Positions 16,866-25,918 of a stretch of 64,000 bases of DNA are shown here, piece after piece. This DNA comes from DATKJS01 sp964551995 (GTDB lineage: Bacteria; Acidobacteriota; Aminicenantia; Aminicenantales; Saccharicenantaceae), in NCBI GenBank assembly GCA_964551995.1, contig CAZKFD010000004.1:62001-126000 (forward strand), in the 5' to 3' direction. Position 1 is the stretch's first letter. The number at the start of each line of letters is the position of its first letter. Made by a program: the position numbers and the translations under genes. The notes under the pieces are model-generated. The model was not told the DNA's origin. It did no database searches and saw nothing but the letters and a program-made list of their open reading frames with translations.

Positions 16866-16973
16866 GCCCGCCGTCGAATATGCCGATGTGCGGAGACGGC
16901 TATGAAAAAGGCCAGGACAAACTGCCGCGTTATCGATGAATTGCCAATCATAATGATCTGAAGAGGAGGAATA

Positions 16974-18119
16974 ATGATCAAGAAGTATTATCTTCTCTCC
17001 CCGGGGCCGACACCCGTGCCGGAGAACGTCCTTTCCGCCGCGGCCGAGCCGATCATCCATCACCGGACGCCCGAGTTCTCCAATATCTTCATGGAAACGA
17101 CGGAGGGGCTCAAAATCGTCTTCGGCACGAAGGAGGATGTCTATATCCTGACGTCGTCGGGCACCGGGGCCATGGAGGCGGCCGTGGCGAACCTGCTCAG
17201 CCCCGGCGACAAGGTCCTGACGATCAATGCCGGAAAGTTCGGCGAGCGCTGGGGGAATATCTGCAAGGCCTACGGCGTTGCCCATAGAGAGATCGTCGTC
17301 GAGTGGGGCCGCGATTACACCAAGGAGCAGCTGGCGGCCGAGCTCAAAGCCATGCCGGACTGCAAGGCCGTTTTCTGCCAGCTCTCCGAGACCTCGACCG
17401 GGGCCGTCTTCGACGTCAAGGGGTTCGCCGAGGTGGTTTCCCCCACTGGTGCCGTCATCGTCGTCGACGGCATCTCGGGCACCGGGGCCACTCCCTGTCC
17501 GATGGACGAGTGGCACATCGATGCTATGGTGTCCGGGTCCCAGAAGTCGTTCATGATCCCGCCCGGCCTGGCCTATATCTCATTCGGCCCGAAAGCCTGG
17601 AAGCTGGCCGAGACAGCCCGGTGCCCGCGCTTCTATTTTGATCTGAAGAAAGCCCGCAAGAACCTGGCCGACAAGACGACCCCCTGGACTCCGGCTGTTT
17701 CGCTGGTCATCCAGCAGAAGAAAGCCCTCGACATCATCAAGGTCATGGGCCTCGAGAAGCTCTACGGGCATCACCGGGTCCTCGGAGACGCCACTCGGGC
17801 GGGTGTGCGGGCCATGGGCCTCGAGCTTCTGGCGCAAAGGCCGGGAAACATCCTGACCGCCGTCAAGACGCCGGCTGGCATCGAGGGCGGGAAGATCGTC
17901 AAGACGATGCAGAGCAAGTACATGGCCTACATCGCTGGGGCCCAGGACCCCCACAAAGGCCAGTTCTTCCGCATCGCCCACCTCGGCTACATGGGAGGGT
18001 TCGATATCGTCACGGCCCTGTCCGCCCTGGAGATGACGCTCATGGATCTCGGCTTCAAGTTCGAGCCTGGAAGCGGCGTCAGGGCGGCCCAGGCGGTTCT
18101 CAAGGAGGCGTGGCAATGA
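16974..18119 (+). CDS. Class V aminotransferase (serine-pathway / alanine-glyoxylate type)
   Basis: A 381-residue PLP enzyme. The N-terminal 'LLSPGPTPVPENV' and 'SSGTGAMEAAV' are typical of alanine-glyoxylate/serine-pyruvate aminotransferases; the PLP Lys is Lys191 in 'SGSQKSF', and the PLP-contacting Asp is in 'VVDGISG'. The stop overlaps the start of a SerA-like dehydrogenase gene, so the pair most likely converts 3-phosphoglycerate to phosphoserine, with this protein as the phosphoserine transaminase. Alanine-glyoxylate transamination paired with a hydroxypyruvate reductase is the alternative. An AGGAGGA site precedes the ATG. Confidence 0.85.
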   Translation: MIKKYYLLSPGPTPVPENVLSAAAEPIIHHRTPEFSNIFMETTEGLKIVFGTKEDVYILTSSGTGAMEAAVANLLSPGDKVLTINAGKFGERWGNICKAYGVAHREIVVEWGRDYTKEQLAAELKAMPDCKAVFCQLSETSTGAVFDVKGFAEVVSPTGAVIVVDGISGTGATPCPMDEWHIDAMVSGSQKSFMIPPGLAYISFGPKAWKLAETARCPRFYFDLKKARKNLADKTTPWTPAVSLVIQQKKALDIIKVMGLEKLYGHHRVLGDATRAGVRAMGLELLAQRPGNILTAVKTPAGIEGGKIVKTMQSKYMAYIAGAQDPHKGQFFRIAHLGYMGGFDIVTALSALEMTLMDLGFKFEPGSGVRAAQAVLKEAWQ

Positions 18120-19015
18120 TGAAGATCCTCATCGCCGATTCCATGGACAAGGAGGCCCTCGACGAGATGAGGGCCGTCCCCGGCTTTGACGTTACGGTGA
18201 AGACCGGCCTGAGCGAGGCCGATCTCGTCAAAGTGATCCCCGGCTACCAGGCGATGGTCGTGCGGAGCGCGACAAAGGTCACCCGCCCGGTGATCGACGC
18301 AGCCCGCAACCTCAGGCTCATCGTCAGGGCCGGCATCGGGCTGGACAACATCGATACGGCGGCGGCCAAGGAAAAGGGCGTGGCCGTGGCGAACACGCCG
18401 GCCGCGACCTCCATCTCGGTCGCCGAGCACACGTTCGGGCTGATGCTGGGCGTCGTCCGCAACCACGGCAAGGCCGTCCTGTCGATGAAACAGCACAAGT
18501 GGGAGAAGAAAACGCTTGAGGGGACCGAGCTCTTCGGCAAGACGCTGGGCATCGTGGGCTGCGGCCGCATCGGCCTCGAAGTCGCCCGCCGGGCCGTCGC
18601 CTTCGGGATGAAGATTTTGGTCTACGACGTCGTCCCGATCAAGACCGACCTCCCGGTCAAGCAGGTCGCGCTGGACGAGCTCCTGGCCGTCTCGGACGTG
18701 GTAACCGTCCACGTCCCCAAGCTGGCCAAGCCTGTCTTGAGCGAGGAGGAGTTCCGGAAGATGAAAAACGGAGTCGTCGTCATCAACGCGGCCCGGGGCG
18801 GGGTTGTCGACGAGAAGGCCCTGCTCAAGGGCCTCAACTCCGGGAAGGTGCGCGGAGCGGCCCTGGACGTTTACGACAAAGAGCCGCCCGTTGATTTCGC
18901 GCTTGTCGATCATCCGAACGTGACCCCGACCCCTCATCTCGGCGCGTCGGCCATAGAGGGCCAGAAACGGGCCGGGCTCGAGGTCGTCCGGATCCTCAAA
19001 GAGAAGCTGGGGTAG
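18116..19015 (+). CDS. serA: D-3-phosphoglycerate dehydrogenase-like enzyme (SerA type, short form)
   Basis: A 299-residue D-2-hydroxyacid dehydrogenase. The NAD-binding 'LGIVGCGRIGLEVARRA' lies near residues 141-157, catalytic Arg in 'INAARGGVVDE', and catalytic His in 'TPHLGASA'. The 'RAGIGLDNIDTAAA' element is typical of SerA. It lacks the C-terminal ACT and intervening domains, so serine feedback through ACT is not expected. An AAGGAGG site is ideally spaced for ATG 18116; GTG 18110 and ATG 18119 are alternatives. It overlaps the aminotransferase gene, supporting a serine-synthesis pair. Hydroxypyruvate reductase activity cannot be excluded. Confidence 0.84.
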   Translation: MMKILIADSMDKEALDEMRAVPGFDVTVKTGLSEADLVKVIPGYQAMVVRSATKVTRPVIDAARNLRLIVRAGIGLDNIDTAAAKEKGVAVANTPAATSISVAEHTFGLMLGVVRNHGKAVLSMKQHKWEKKTLEGTELFGKTLGIVGCGRIGLEVARRAVAFGMKILVYDVVPIKTDLPVKQVALDELLAVSDVVTVHVPKLAKPVLSEEEFRKMKNGVVVINAARGGVVDEKALLKGLNSGKVRGAALDVYDKEPPVDFALVDHPNVTPTPHLGASAIEGQKRAGLEVVRILKEKLG

Positions 19016-19103
19016 GAACGTTCGGAACGAGACGCTGCGGAGCGGGTCCGCCAGCCGAAAAAACCGGGGAGAAAGGCCGGACACAAAACCCCCGGGGCCG
19101 GCG

Positions 19104-19132
19104 TTGGCCTCTCCGCCGTGATTTGGTAAAAT
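19104..19132 (+). promoter_or_regulatory. Promoter giving a leaderless cysteine desulfurase mRNA
   Basis: TTGGCC (19104-19109) and TAAAAT (19127-19132) are 17 bases apart. The start codon at 19139 is where transcription itself should begin (about seven bases past the -10 box). No ribosome-binding site is present. Confidence 0.55.
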
Positions 19133-19138
19133 AAATCC

Positions 19139-20293
19139 ATGATTTATCTCGATCATAACGCGACGACGCCGGTCGACCCGGCTGTCGCCGAGGCCATGGC
19201 CCGGTTCCTAAAGGACCATTTCGGGAACCCGTCTTCCCTTTATCCCATCGGCCGGCAGGTCAAGGAGCTCCTGAGCGGGGCTCGGGAGCGTGTGGCCTGT
19301 GCGATCGGCGCCTCGCGCGGCGAGATCTTCTTCACGGGCTCAGGAACCGAAGCCGACAACTTCGCCCTCTTCGGCGTCCTGAACGCCCTCCCGGAGCGCG
19401 ACGAGCTCGTCGTCTCCTCCATTGAGCACCCGGCGATCATGGAGTCCGCCAGATATCTGGAGCGCCGGGGCGTCAAGGTGACCTATGTCCCTGTGGATTC
19501 CTTCGGAACGGTCGACCTCGACGCCCTCCGGGACGCTTTGACACCGCGCACGGCGCTCATTTCGGTCATGCACGCCAATAACGAGATCGGGACGATCCAG
19601 CCCATCGACAAGGTCGCCCGCATCGCCCGCGAGCGGGGCATCCCCGTCCATACCGACGCGGTCCAGTCCTTCGGCAAGATCGACGTCGATGTCGACAAGC
19701 TCGGCGTCGATCTCCTGACGGTCTCGGCCCACAAGATCTACGGGCCGAAGGGCGTCGGCGCGCTCTACATCCGGAAGGGGACGAACATCCATCCGTACAT
19801 CCACGGCGGACACCAGGAACGGCGATTGAGGGCCGGGACGGAAAACACGGCCGGGATCGTCGGTTTCGGAGAGGCCGTCCGCGTCCTCGAGGAGAAGGGC
19901 AAGAAAGAGCGGGTCCGCATCGAGGGACTAGCGGAAACCCTGAAAGCGGGCATCGAAGCCAAGATCCCGAAAGTCCGCTTCAACGGCCACCCGGAGAAGC
20001 GGATCAAGAGCACGCTCAATTTCGCTTTTCCGGGACTCGAGGCGGAAGCCATCCTCCTCGCGCTGGCCACCAAGGAGATCTACGTCTCGACGGGGTCGGC
20101 GTGCAGCGAGGAATCCGAGGAAGTCTCCCATGTGCTCCTGGCCATCGGGCTGAAGCCGGAGATCGCCCGCTCCGCCGTCCGGATGTCCCTCGGCCGGGCC
20201 AACACGGACGAGGATATCGCCGTCATTCTGCGGGAGCTTCCCGGGATCATCGACAAGCTGAGAAAGATCACGGCCTTCAACCCGGACGCCTGA
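19139..20293 (+). CDS. Cysteine desulfurase (NifS/IscS family)
   Basis: A 384-residue PLP enzyme that takes sulfur from cysteine for iron-sulfur clusters and thio-modified tRNA. It opens with 'IYLDHNATTPVDPAV', carries the PLP Lys199 in 'VSAHKIYGPKG', and the persulfide Cys322 in 'TGSACSEES', which places it in the group I (NifS/IscS) subtype. No scaffold gene follows; the next gene is on the other strand. The nearby rimO product needs iron-sulfur clusters. The gene appears to be expressed from its own leaderless transcript. Confidence 0.93.
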   Translation: MIYLDHNATTPVDPAVAEAMARFLKDHFGNPSSLYPIGRQVKELLSGARERVACAIGASRGEIFFTGSGTEADNFALFGVLNALPERDELVVSSIEHPAIMESARYLERRGVKVTYVPVDSFGTVDLDALRDALTPRTALISVMHANNEIGTIQPIDKVARIARERGIPVHTDAVQSFGKIDVDVDKLGVDLLTVSAHKIYGPKGVGALYIRKGTNIHPYIHGGHQERRLRAGTENTAGIVGFGEAVRVLEEKGKKERVRIEGLAETLKAGIEAKIPKVRFNGHPEKRIKSTLNFAFPGLEAEAILLALATKEIYVSTGSACSEESEEVSHVLLAIGLKPEIARSAVRMSLGRANTDEDIAVILRELPGIIDKLRKITAFNPDA

Positions 20294-20321
20294 TCCGGGC
20301 CGGCCGCGTCCCCGCGCCGTT

Positions 20322-20864
20322 TCAATCCGGGCTTCCCCGGAGCTGCTCCAGGTAGAGTTTTCGGAGGTCAAGGAAGAACCGCCGGTAACTATCCTGACGG
20401 AAGTCCGGATAGGTCCAATCCAGGAACCTGAGATCCGTCCTCGTGAACAGCAGTTCGAGATGGGCGTAGATTCCGTGGGCCAGGGGGATCCGGTGGGTAA
20501 AATCCTTGGCCGTGGCCATGATCAGTGCCGAAGCCGTGAGGATGCCGGGGTCGATGTTGACGGCCCGGCCGGGCATTGCCGCGTCCTCGCGGATCCTGTC
20601 CTCGAGGCCGTTAGTCTGGAGCTTGATCCCTGCCAGCCTCTCGGGCATGACCAGGCGGGCGAAGGCCATGAACCGCCGCCTCAGTCCGGGCCCCATCTCG
20701 TCCTCATAATAATCCGTCGCATCGAAGGCGAAGGCCGGGCTTTCGAGGTCCGCCGGCCCGTAGTCTCCGACGAGCCGTTCCTTTGCCCGCTCGTAGAACG
20801 TGTCCCGGCCGAAAATGACGCCGCAGACGAGCTTGGCCGGAGTGAATGATCTGGGCTGCGCCAT
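20322..20864 (-). CDS. DUF4416 family protein
   Basis: A 180-residue protein of the uncharacterised DUF4416 family, recognised by the N-terminal 'PAKLVCGVIFG', the central 'FDATDYYEDEMG', 'KLQTNGLEDRI', 'VNIDPGILT' and the C-terminal 'RFLDWTYPDFR'. No catalytic motif or membrane segment is known to me. The family is found in bacteria such as Aminicenantes, Deltaproteobacteria and Thermodesulfobacteria. It stands alone, convergent with the cysteine desulfurase gene and divergent from asnS. Function unknown. Confidence 0.75.
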   Translation of the reverse strand: MAQPRSFTPAKLVCGVIFGRDTFYERAKERLVGDYGPADLESPAFAFDATDYYEDEMGPGLRRRFMAFARLVMPERLAGIKLQTNGLEDRIREDAAMPGRAVNIDPGILTASALIMATAKDFTHRIPLAHGIYAHLELLFTRTDLRFLDWTYPDFRQDSYRRFFLDLRKLYLEQLRGSPD

Positions 20865-20881
20865 GAGAGCGACTCTTGCTC

Positions 20882-20892
20882 CTTATATCACA
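20882..20892 (-). promoter_or_regulatory. Possible extended -10 promoter for the DUF4416 gene
   Basis: Minus-strand TATAAG (20882-20887) is preceded by TG one base upstream, an extended -10 pattern. The -35 region (TTCCCG, 17 bases away) is weak. Confidence 0.35.
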
Positions 20893-20939
20893 AGCGGGGT
20901 CGTCCGGGAATCCCGTCGGTCCGAGCTTCGCGAGGAGAA

Positions 20940-20968
20940 TTGAATAAACAAGGGGATTTACCTATAAT
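20940..20968 (+). promoter_or_regulatory. Promoter giving a near-leaderless asnS mRNA
   Basis: TTGAAT (20940-20945) and a perfect TATAAT (20963-20968) are 17 bases apart. The asnS ATG at 20978 lies only nine bases past the -10 box, so the expected transcript carries two or three bases of leader and no ribosome site. Confidence 0.65.
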
Positions 20969-20977
20969 TGGGCCATT

Positions 20978-22270
20978 ATGGAGTGGGTCTATATCGAAGA
21001 CATCGCCCGGTACGACGGCCGGGACGTAGAGGTGCGCGGCTGGGTATACAACAAGCGGTCTTCGGGCAAAGTCCGCTTCCTCCTCGTCCGGGACGGCACG
21101 GGGATCATTCAGTCGACGGCCTTCAGCGCCGAGAAGGCCCATCCCCTTTTCGAGAAATTCGACGCTCTGACGCAGGAGTCCTCGGTCATCGTCCGCGGCC
21201 GCGTCCGGGAGGACAAGCGGGCCCCGGGGGGATATGAGATCGCGCTGTCGGACATCGAGATCGTCCAGATCGCCCGGGATTATCCGATCACGCCCAAGGA
21301 GCACAGCACGCCGTTCCTCATGGAGCACCGCCACCTCTGGCTGCGCTCCTCACGGCAACACGCGATCCTGCGCGTGCGGGCCGAGGTCGTCAAGGCCATC
21401 CGCGACTTCTTCGACGGTCGCGGCTTCCGGCTGATGGACACGCCGATCCTGACGCCGAGCGCGTGCGAGGGCACGACGACCCTCTTCGAAACCGCGTACT
21501 TCGACCAGAAGGCCTACCTCAGCCAGAGCGGCCAGTTGTACAACGAAGCCACGGCCATGGCCTTCGGCAAGGTCTATTGCTTCGGGCCGACCTTCCGGGC
21601 CGAGAAGTCCAAGACGCGGCGCCACCTGATCGAATTCTGGATGGTCGAGCCGGAAGTCGCTTTCGCGACGCTCGACGACATCATTGCCCTCGGCGAGGAC
21701 CTCGTCCTCTTCATCCTGGAGCGCGTCCTCGCGAAGCGCAGGCCGGAACTCGAGACCCTCGAGCGGGATACGAAACCTCTCGAGAGCATCAAGAAACCCT
21801 TCCCCCGCTTGACCTACGACGAGGCCCTGCCCCTGCTCCGCGGGAAGGGCTCGACGATCGAATGGGGCGGGGATTTCGGTGCCCCCGAGGAGACGATCAT
21901 CTCCGAGATTTACGATTCCCCGGTCTGCGTCACGAACTTTCCCGCGGCCATCAAGGCCTTTTACATGCAGCCGGCCCCGGAAAGGCCCGAGGTCGTGCTG
22001 GGCGTGGATTTTCTCGCCTCTGAAGGCTACGGGGAAATCATCGGAGGCGGACAGCGCATCCACGATCCGGCCCTCCTCGAGCAGCGGATCCGGGAGCAGG
22101 ACCTGCCGCCGGAGGCCTATGCATGGTACCTGGATCTGCGGAAGTACGGCTCCGTCCCCCACTCCGGATTCGGCATGGGGCTCGAACGGACGGTCTCCTG
22201 GCTCTGCAAGATCAAGCACATCCGCGAGACCATCCCCTTCCCCCGCCTTCTTTACCGGATCTACCCGTGA
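20978..22270 (+). CDS. asnS: Asparaginyl-tRNA synthetase
   Basis: A 430-residue class IIb synthetase. An N-terminal OB-fold binds the anticodon ('VEVRGWVYNKRSSGKVRFLLVRDG'), motif 2 is in 'FGPTFRAEKSKTRRHLIEFWMVE', and motif 3 is in 'GFGMGLERTVSWL'. The segment 'DSPVCVTNFPAAIKAFYM' is specific to AsnRS rather than AspRS. It charges tRNA-Asn directly, so the cell need not rely on the amidotransferase route for Asn-tRNA. It is followed after about 40 bases by rimO in the same direction. Confidence 0.93.
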   Translation: MEWVYIEDIARYDGRDVEVRGWVYNKRSSGKVRFLLVRDGTGIIQSTAFSAEKAHPLFEKFDALTQESSVIVRGRVREDKRAPGGYEIALSDIEIVQIARDYPITPKEHSTPFLMEHRHLWLRSSRQHAILRVRAEVVKAIRDFFDGRGFRLMDTPILTPSACEGTTTLFETAYFDQKAYLSQSGQLYNEATAMAFGKVYCFGPTFRAEKSKTRRHLIEFWMVEPEVAFATLDDIIALGEDLVLFILERVLAKRRPELETLERDTKPLESIKKPFPRLTYDEALPLLRGKGSTIEWGGDFGAPEETIISEIYDSPVCVTNFPAAIKAFYMQPAPERPEVVLGVDFLASEGYGEIIGGGQRIHDPALLEQRIREQDLPPEAYAWYLDLRKYGSVPHSGFGMGLERTVSWLCKIKHIRETIPFPRLLYRIYP

Positions 22271-22310
22271 CCGATCGCACCTTCGGACGGAAGCAGCCGG
22301 CCTCATCTTC

Positions 22311-23630
22311 ATGAAGAACGTCGCTCTCATCAGTCTTGGCTGCGCGAAGAACCTCGTTGACAGCGAGGTCATGCTGGGAGCCCTCAGGAAGGCGGGATAC
22401 GCGTTCGTCGGCCGGGCCCGGGACGCGGACATCGTCATTGTCAACACCTGCGGGTTCATCCGGCCCGCCCGGGCCGAGGCCGAGAAAGTCCTCGCCGGCG
22501 CCCTCCGTCTCAAACGGCGGGATCCGCGCAAAACGGTCGTCGCCGCCGGTTGTTACGTGGAGCGCGACGAGGCGGCCCTCAAGCGACGGTTCCCTGAGGT
22601 CGACATCTGGACGGGGGTCCGGAGCTTCGACCGGATCGCCGACTTGCTGGCGGGACGTCCCGTGCCGCGCCCGGAGAGGACGTTTCTCTGCTCCGACGCG
22701 TCTCCGCGTGTGCTCTCGACACCCGCATCGTGGGCCTATGTCAAGGTGTCGGAGGGCTGCTCCCACCGGTGCGCGTTCTGCTGCGTCCCGCTGATCAAAG
22801 GGCCGTACGTCTCCCGCAGCCGGGCGTCGATCGTCCGCGAGGTCCGCGCCCTGGCCGCTCGCGGGATCAAGGAAGTCGATCTCGTCTCCCACGACACGAC
22901 GTTCTACGGCCGGGACCGCGGCGGTCGGAACGGGCTGGCCGAGCTTCTCGAACGCCTCGTCCGCGTCGACGGGATCGAATGGATCCGTTTTCTCTATGGA
23001 TATCCCGGAGAGATCACGGACGAGCTCCTCGACGTCATGAACGCGGACAAGGTCTGCCGTTACCTGGACCTGCCCTTCCAGCATTGCGACCGGAAGCTTC
23101 TCAAGGCCATGAAACGCGCGACACCCGGAGACAAGGCCCTCGACATGCTAAAGAGAATCCGGGCCCGCGTCCCCGGTGCGGCCGTCCGGACGTCGCTCAT
23201 CGTCGGCCTCCCCGGCGAAGGGCAGGCGGAGTTCGAGTCGCTCAAACGGTTCGTCGAGGAGGCGCGCTTCGACCACCTCGGCGTGTTCACATATTCGCCG
23301 GAAAGTGGCACCGGAGCGTCTTGCATGCCCGACACGGTCGGAGAGAGCGAGAAAGAGCGACGCCGGGCGGAGATCATGGCCTTGCAGGCCGGGATTTCCA
23401 CGGAAAAGAACCGATCCTATGTCGGCCGGAAACTCTATGTCCTCGTCGAGGGCCTGACCGGGGATTCCGGCCGGGCACTCGTCGGGCGGACGCGCTTCCA
23501 GGCGCCGGAGGTCGACGGGCGGGTGGTCGTGCGCTTCCCCGGCCGGCTCTTCCGGCTTCCCTCTCCGCTCGTCCGGGCGGAGATCTGCTCGGCCGGCACC
23601 TACGATCTCGGAGGGAGGCTTGTGCCGTGA
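22311..23630 (+). CDS. rimO: Ribosomal protein S12 methylthiotransferase
   Basis: A 439-residue radical-SAM enzyme that methylthiolates an Asp of ribosomal protein S12. The N-terminal MTTase domain has 'SLGCAKNLVDSEVM', 'NTCGF' and 'AAGCYVERD' cysteines for one cluster; the radical-SAM CxxxCxxC is 'CSHRCAFC' near residues 150-157; the C-terminal about 65 residues form a TRAM domain. The 'KNLVDSE' element marks RimO rather than MiaB. I take ATG 22311; the longer open frame upstream is a shadow inside asnS. The stop overlaps the GTG start of pgpA. Confidence 0.92.
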   Translation: MKNVALISLGCAKNLVDSEVMLGALRKAGYAFVGRARDADIVIVNTCGFIRPARAEAEKVLAGALRLKRRDPRKTVVAAGCYVERDEAALKRRFPEVDIWTGVRSFDRIADLLAGRPVPRPERTFLCSDASPRVLSTPASWAYVKVSEGCSHRCAFCCVPLIKGPYVSRSRASIVREVRALAARGIKEVDLVSHDTTFYGRDRGGRNGLAELLERLVRVDGIEWIRFLYGYPGEITDELLDVMNADKVCRYLDLPFQHCDRKLLKAMKRATPGDKALDMLKRIRARVPGAAVRTSLIVGLPGEGQAEFESLKRFVEEARFDHLGVFTYSPESGTGASCMPDTVGESEKERRRAEIMALQAGISTEKNRSYVGRKLYVLVEGLTGDSGRALVGRTRFQAPEVDGRVVVRFPGRLFRLPSPLVRAEICSAGTYDLGGRLVP

Positions 23631-24076
23631 AGTGGGTCTACAGGGGCCTCTCGACATTTTTCGGACTGGGCTTCGTTCCCGTGGGTCCGGGGACTCTGTC
23701 GAGCGCGGCCGCCGTGCTTATCTACCGTCTGGCGCTCTACGGGCTTCCCTGGCCCTGGTACATGGTCATTTTCCTCGTCCTCGTCGCCCTGGGCACCGCC
23801 GCGTCCGGGGCGTACGCGGCTGAGCTCGGTCAAGCCGACCCTCAGCGGATCGTCATCGACGAGACAGCGGGCCAACTCCTGGCTCTCTTCCAGGTCCCCA
23901 TCCGCTGGCTGCCCCTGACGCTCGCTTTTGTCTTTTTCCGTTTTTTTGATATCATCAAGCCCGGGCCGATCCGGAGCCTGGAGCGACTGCCCGGTGGCTG
24001 GGGGATCATGGCGGACGACCTCGGCGCGGGACTGGCCGCGGGCGCGCTGGTGCATGTCCTGCTCTTCTGGATATGA
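23627..24076 (+). CDS. pgpA: Phosphatidylglycerophosphatase A
   Basis: A 149-residue membrane protein that dephosphorylates phosphatidylglycerophosphate to phosphatidylglycerol. Family marks are 'FVPVGPGTLSSA' near the N-terminus, 'DPQRIVIDETAGQLL', 'FRFFDIIKPGPI' and 'GGWGIMADDLGAG', which together give the acidic metal-binding site. Three to four hydrophobic segments surround them. The start is GTG 23627, overlapping the rimO stop, with a GGAGGGAGG ribosome site. It sits in a run that also carries plsY and gpsA, so the cluster covers phospholipid assembly. Confidence 0.9.
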   Translation: MKWVYRGLSTFFGLGFVPVGPGTLSSAAAVLIYRLALYGLPWPWYMVIFLVLVALGTAASGAYAAELGQADPQRIVIDETAGQLLALFQVPIRWLPLTLAFVFFRFFDIIKPGPIRSLERLPGGWGIMADDLGAGLAAGALVHVLLFWI

Positions 24077-24089
24077 GGTCTTATGAGCC

Positions 24090-25367
24090 ATGATAACCGA
24101 AATCATCGCCGTCGGCACGGAGCTTCTGACGCCGTTCTTCCAGGATACGAATTCGCTTTACCTGACCGAACGCCTTGACAACCTCGGCATCGGCGTTTCG
24201 TTCAAGACGCTGGTCGGCGACGACGACCGCAACCTCGGTCGGGCCATCCGGACCGCGCTCGGACGATCGCGCCTCATCCTCGCGATGGGGGGCCTCGGAC
24301 CGACCGAGGACGACCGAACGCGGGAGGCTTTTGCTCGCGCCCTCGGCCGGGCGCTCGTTTTCGAACCCAAGATCCTGGCGGCGATCCGGGAGCGCTTCAA
24401 ACGTCGCGGTTTGCGCATGAGCGCCCCGAACCGGAAGCAGTGCTATGTCATCGACGGGTCCCAGATTCTCGAGAATCCCAACGGGACCGCTCCCGGCCTC
24501 TGGATCGAAACACGGCGCCACTTGATCGCGCTCCTGCCGGGGCCTCCGCACGAACTCCGCCCGATGTTCGATCATCACGTCGCGCCCCGGCTGTCCGCGT
24601 TCCGGAACGGGGTCACGCTGCGCCGGGTCCTCAAGCTGACAGGGATCGGAGAATCGGCGATGGAGAGCCTGATCCGGGACCTCTATGGGAAAAGGCCGAC
24701 AGAGGTCACCGTCACCACGCTGGCCAGCCCCGGCGACCTGGCTATTCATCTGGTCTATCGGGGGCGCGCCGACGCGTCCAGGGCCTCGGCCGTCCTGGAC
24801 GGCGTAACTGCGAGGTTCGCGCGGCGTCTCGAGCCCTGGATCTATTCCCGGGAGGGCGAGACCCTGGAGGCCGTCGTCGGGGGGCTCCTGAAGGCGCGCG
24901 GCCTGACGCTGGCCTGCGCCGAGTCGTGCACGGGAGGCTTTCTCGGCCACAGACTGACCAACGTCCCCGGGAGTTCGGCCTATTTCCTGGAGTCGGCCGT
25001 CGTCTACGGCAACCGGGCCAAAATGCGGCGGCTGGGCGTTCCGGCAGCCTTGATCGCGAAGCACGGCGCTGTCAGCGCTCCCGTGGCCCGGGCCATGGCG
25101 GCCGGGATCATGAAAAACGCCGGCAGCGATTACGGCTTGGCCATAACCGGGATCGCCGGCCCCGGCGGCGGCACGGCCCGCAAACCCGTCGGCCTCGTCT
25201 TCGCCGCGTTGGCCAGGGCACGGGGGACGGCTGTCGAACGGAACATCTTTTGGGGGGGACGCGAAGGGGTCAAATTCCAGGCCTCCCAAAGGGCACTGGA
25301 TATTTTGAGAAAAGACCTTATCAAAAGCGGCAAAAAAACCTACAATGAGCGACGAGGGTCCAGATGA
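24090..25367 (+). CDS. cinA: CinA family protein (nicotinamide-nucleotide amidohydrolase)
   Basis: A 425-residue two-domain protein. The N-terminal MoCF-like domain has 'IIAVGTELLTPFFQDTNS' and 'AMGGLGPTEDDRTREA'; in related proteins it is an ADP-ribose pyrophosphatase. The C-terminal PncC domain has 'ACAESCTGGFLGHRLTNVPGSS' and 'AITGIAGPGGG', which deamidates nicotinamide mononucleotide. It thus likely works in NAD salvage. The gene overlaps thpR by four bases. Confidence 0.92.
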   Translation: MITEIIAVGTELLTPFFQDTNSLYLTERLDNLGIGVSFKTLVGDDDRNLGRAIRTALGRSRLILAMGGLGPTEDDRTREAFARALGRALVFEPKILAAIRERFKRRGLRMSAPNRKQCYVIDGSQILENPNGTAPGLWIETRRHLIALLPGPPHELRPMFDHHVAPRLSAFRNGVTLRRVLKLTGIGESAMESLIRDLYGKRPTEVTVTTLASPGDLAIHLVYRGRADASRASAVLDGVTARFARRLEPWIYSREGETLEAVVGGLLKARGLTLACAESCTGGFLGHRLTNVPGSSAYFLESAVVYGNRAKMRRLGVPAALIAKHGAVSAPVARAMAAGIMKNAGSDYGLAITGIAGPGGGTARKPVGLVFAALARARGTAVERNIFWGGREGVKFQASQRALDILRKDLIKSGKKTYNERRGSR

Positions 25368-25918
25368 GAACTTTCGTTGCCATCGATCTCGAACCCGAAC
25401 TCAAGAAGTCGCTCCAGGACCTCGTCCTAAAGCTCAAGAAGACGGGGGCGGACGTTCGCTGGGTCAATTTTCCGGGCATGCACCTGACGCTGAAATTCCT
25501 GGGAGAGATCGAGGGGGGCCGCGTGGCCGCAGTCGAGGCCGCCCTTAGAAAAGCCGCCTCTGGATTCTCCAAGTTCGCTCTCGCGCTGCGGGGAACGGGG
25601 ACCTTCCCGGAAGGCAGGAATCCGCGGGTTCTGTGGGTCGGGATCAAGGATGAGCCCGGACTTATGGCCCTGGCGGACGAGATCGAAAAGAGGCTGGAAG
25701 CGGAGGGCTTCCCGCGCGAGACAAGGCCCTTCCATCCTCACCTGACCATTGGCCGGGTCAAGAGCCCCTCCGGGATTCAGGCCGCCGTCCGGGAGCTCGA
25801 GAGATACCGGGAGACATCCTTCGGCGAAATGGCGGCCGAGAAGGTGGCCCTCTTCGAGAGCATCCTGAATCCGCAGGGCGCCGAATACCGCGTGGTTTCG
25901 GAGTTCGGGCTGCGATGA
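25364..25918 (+). CDS. thpR: RNA 2',3'-cyclic phosphodiesterase
   Basis: A 184-residue member of the 2H phosphoesterase family (formerly LigT). The two His-x-Thr-type motifs are 'HLTLKFLG' (about residue 43) and 'HPHLTIGRV' (about 127), with the expected spacing. It hydrolyses 2',3'-cyclic phosphate ends to 2'-phosphates. It is embedded between cinA and plsY with four-base overlaps on both sides, so it is co-translated with them, though no functional link is obvious. Length is normal for the family. Confidence 0.92.
   Translation: MRTFVAIDLEPELKKSLQDLVLKLKKTGADVRWVNFPGMHLTLKFLGEIEGGRVAAVEAALRKAASGFSKFALALRGTGTFPEGRNPRVLWVGIKDEPGLMALADEIEKRLEAEGFPRETRPFHPHLTIGRVKSPSGIQAAVRELERYRETSFGEMAAEKVALFESILNPQGAEYRVVSEFGLR

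Noticed and set aside
16870..16973. Promoter for the aminotransferase-serA pair (CATAAT at 16949)
   Set aside because: No acceptable -35 box at 16-18 bases; not strong enough to list as a feature.
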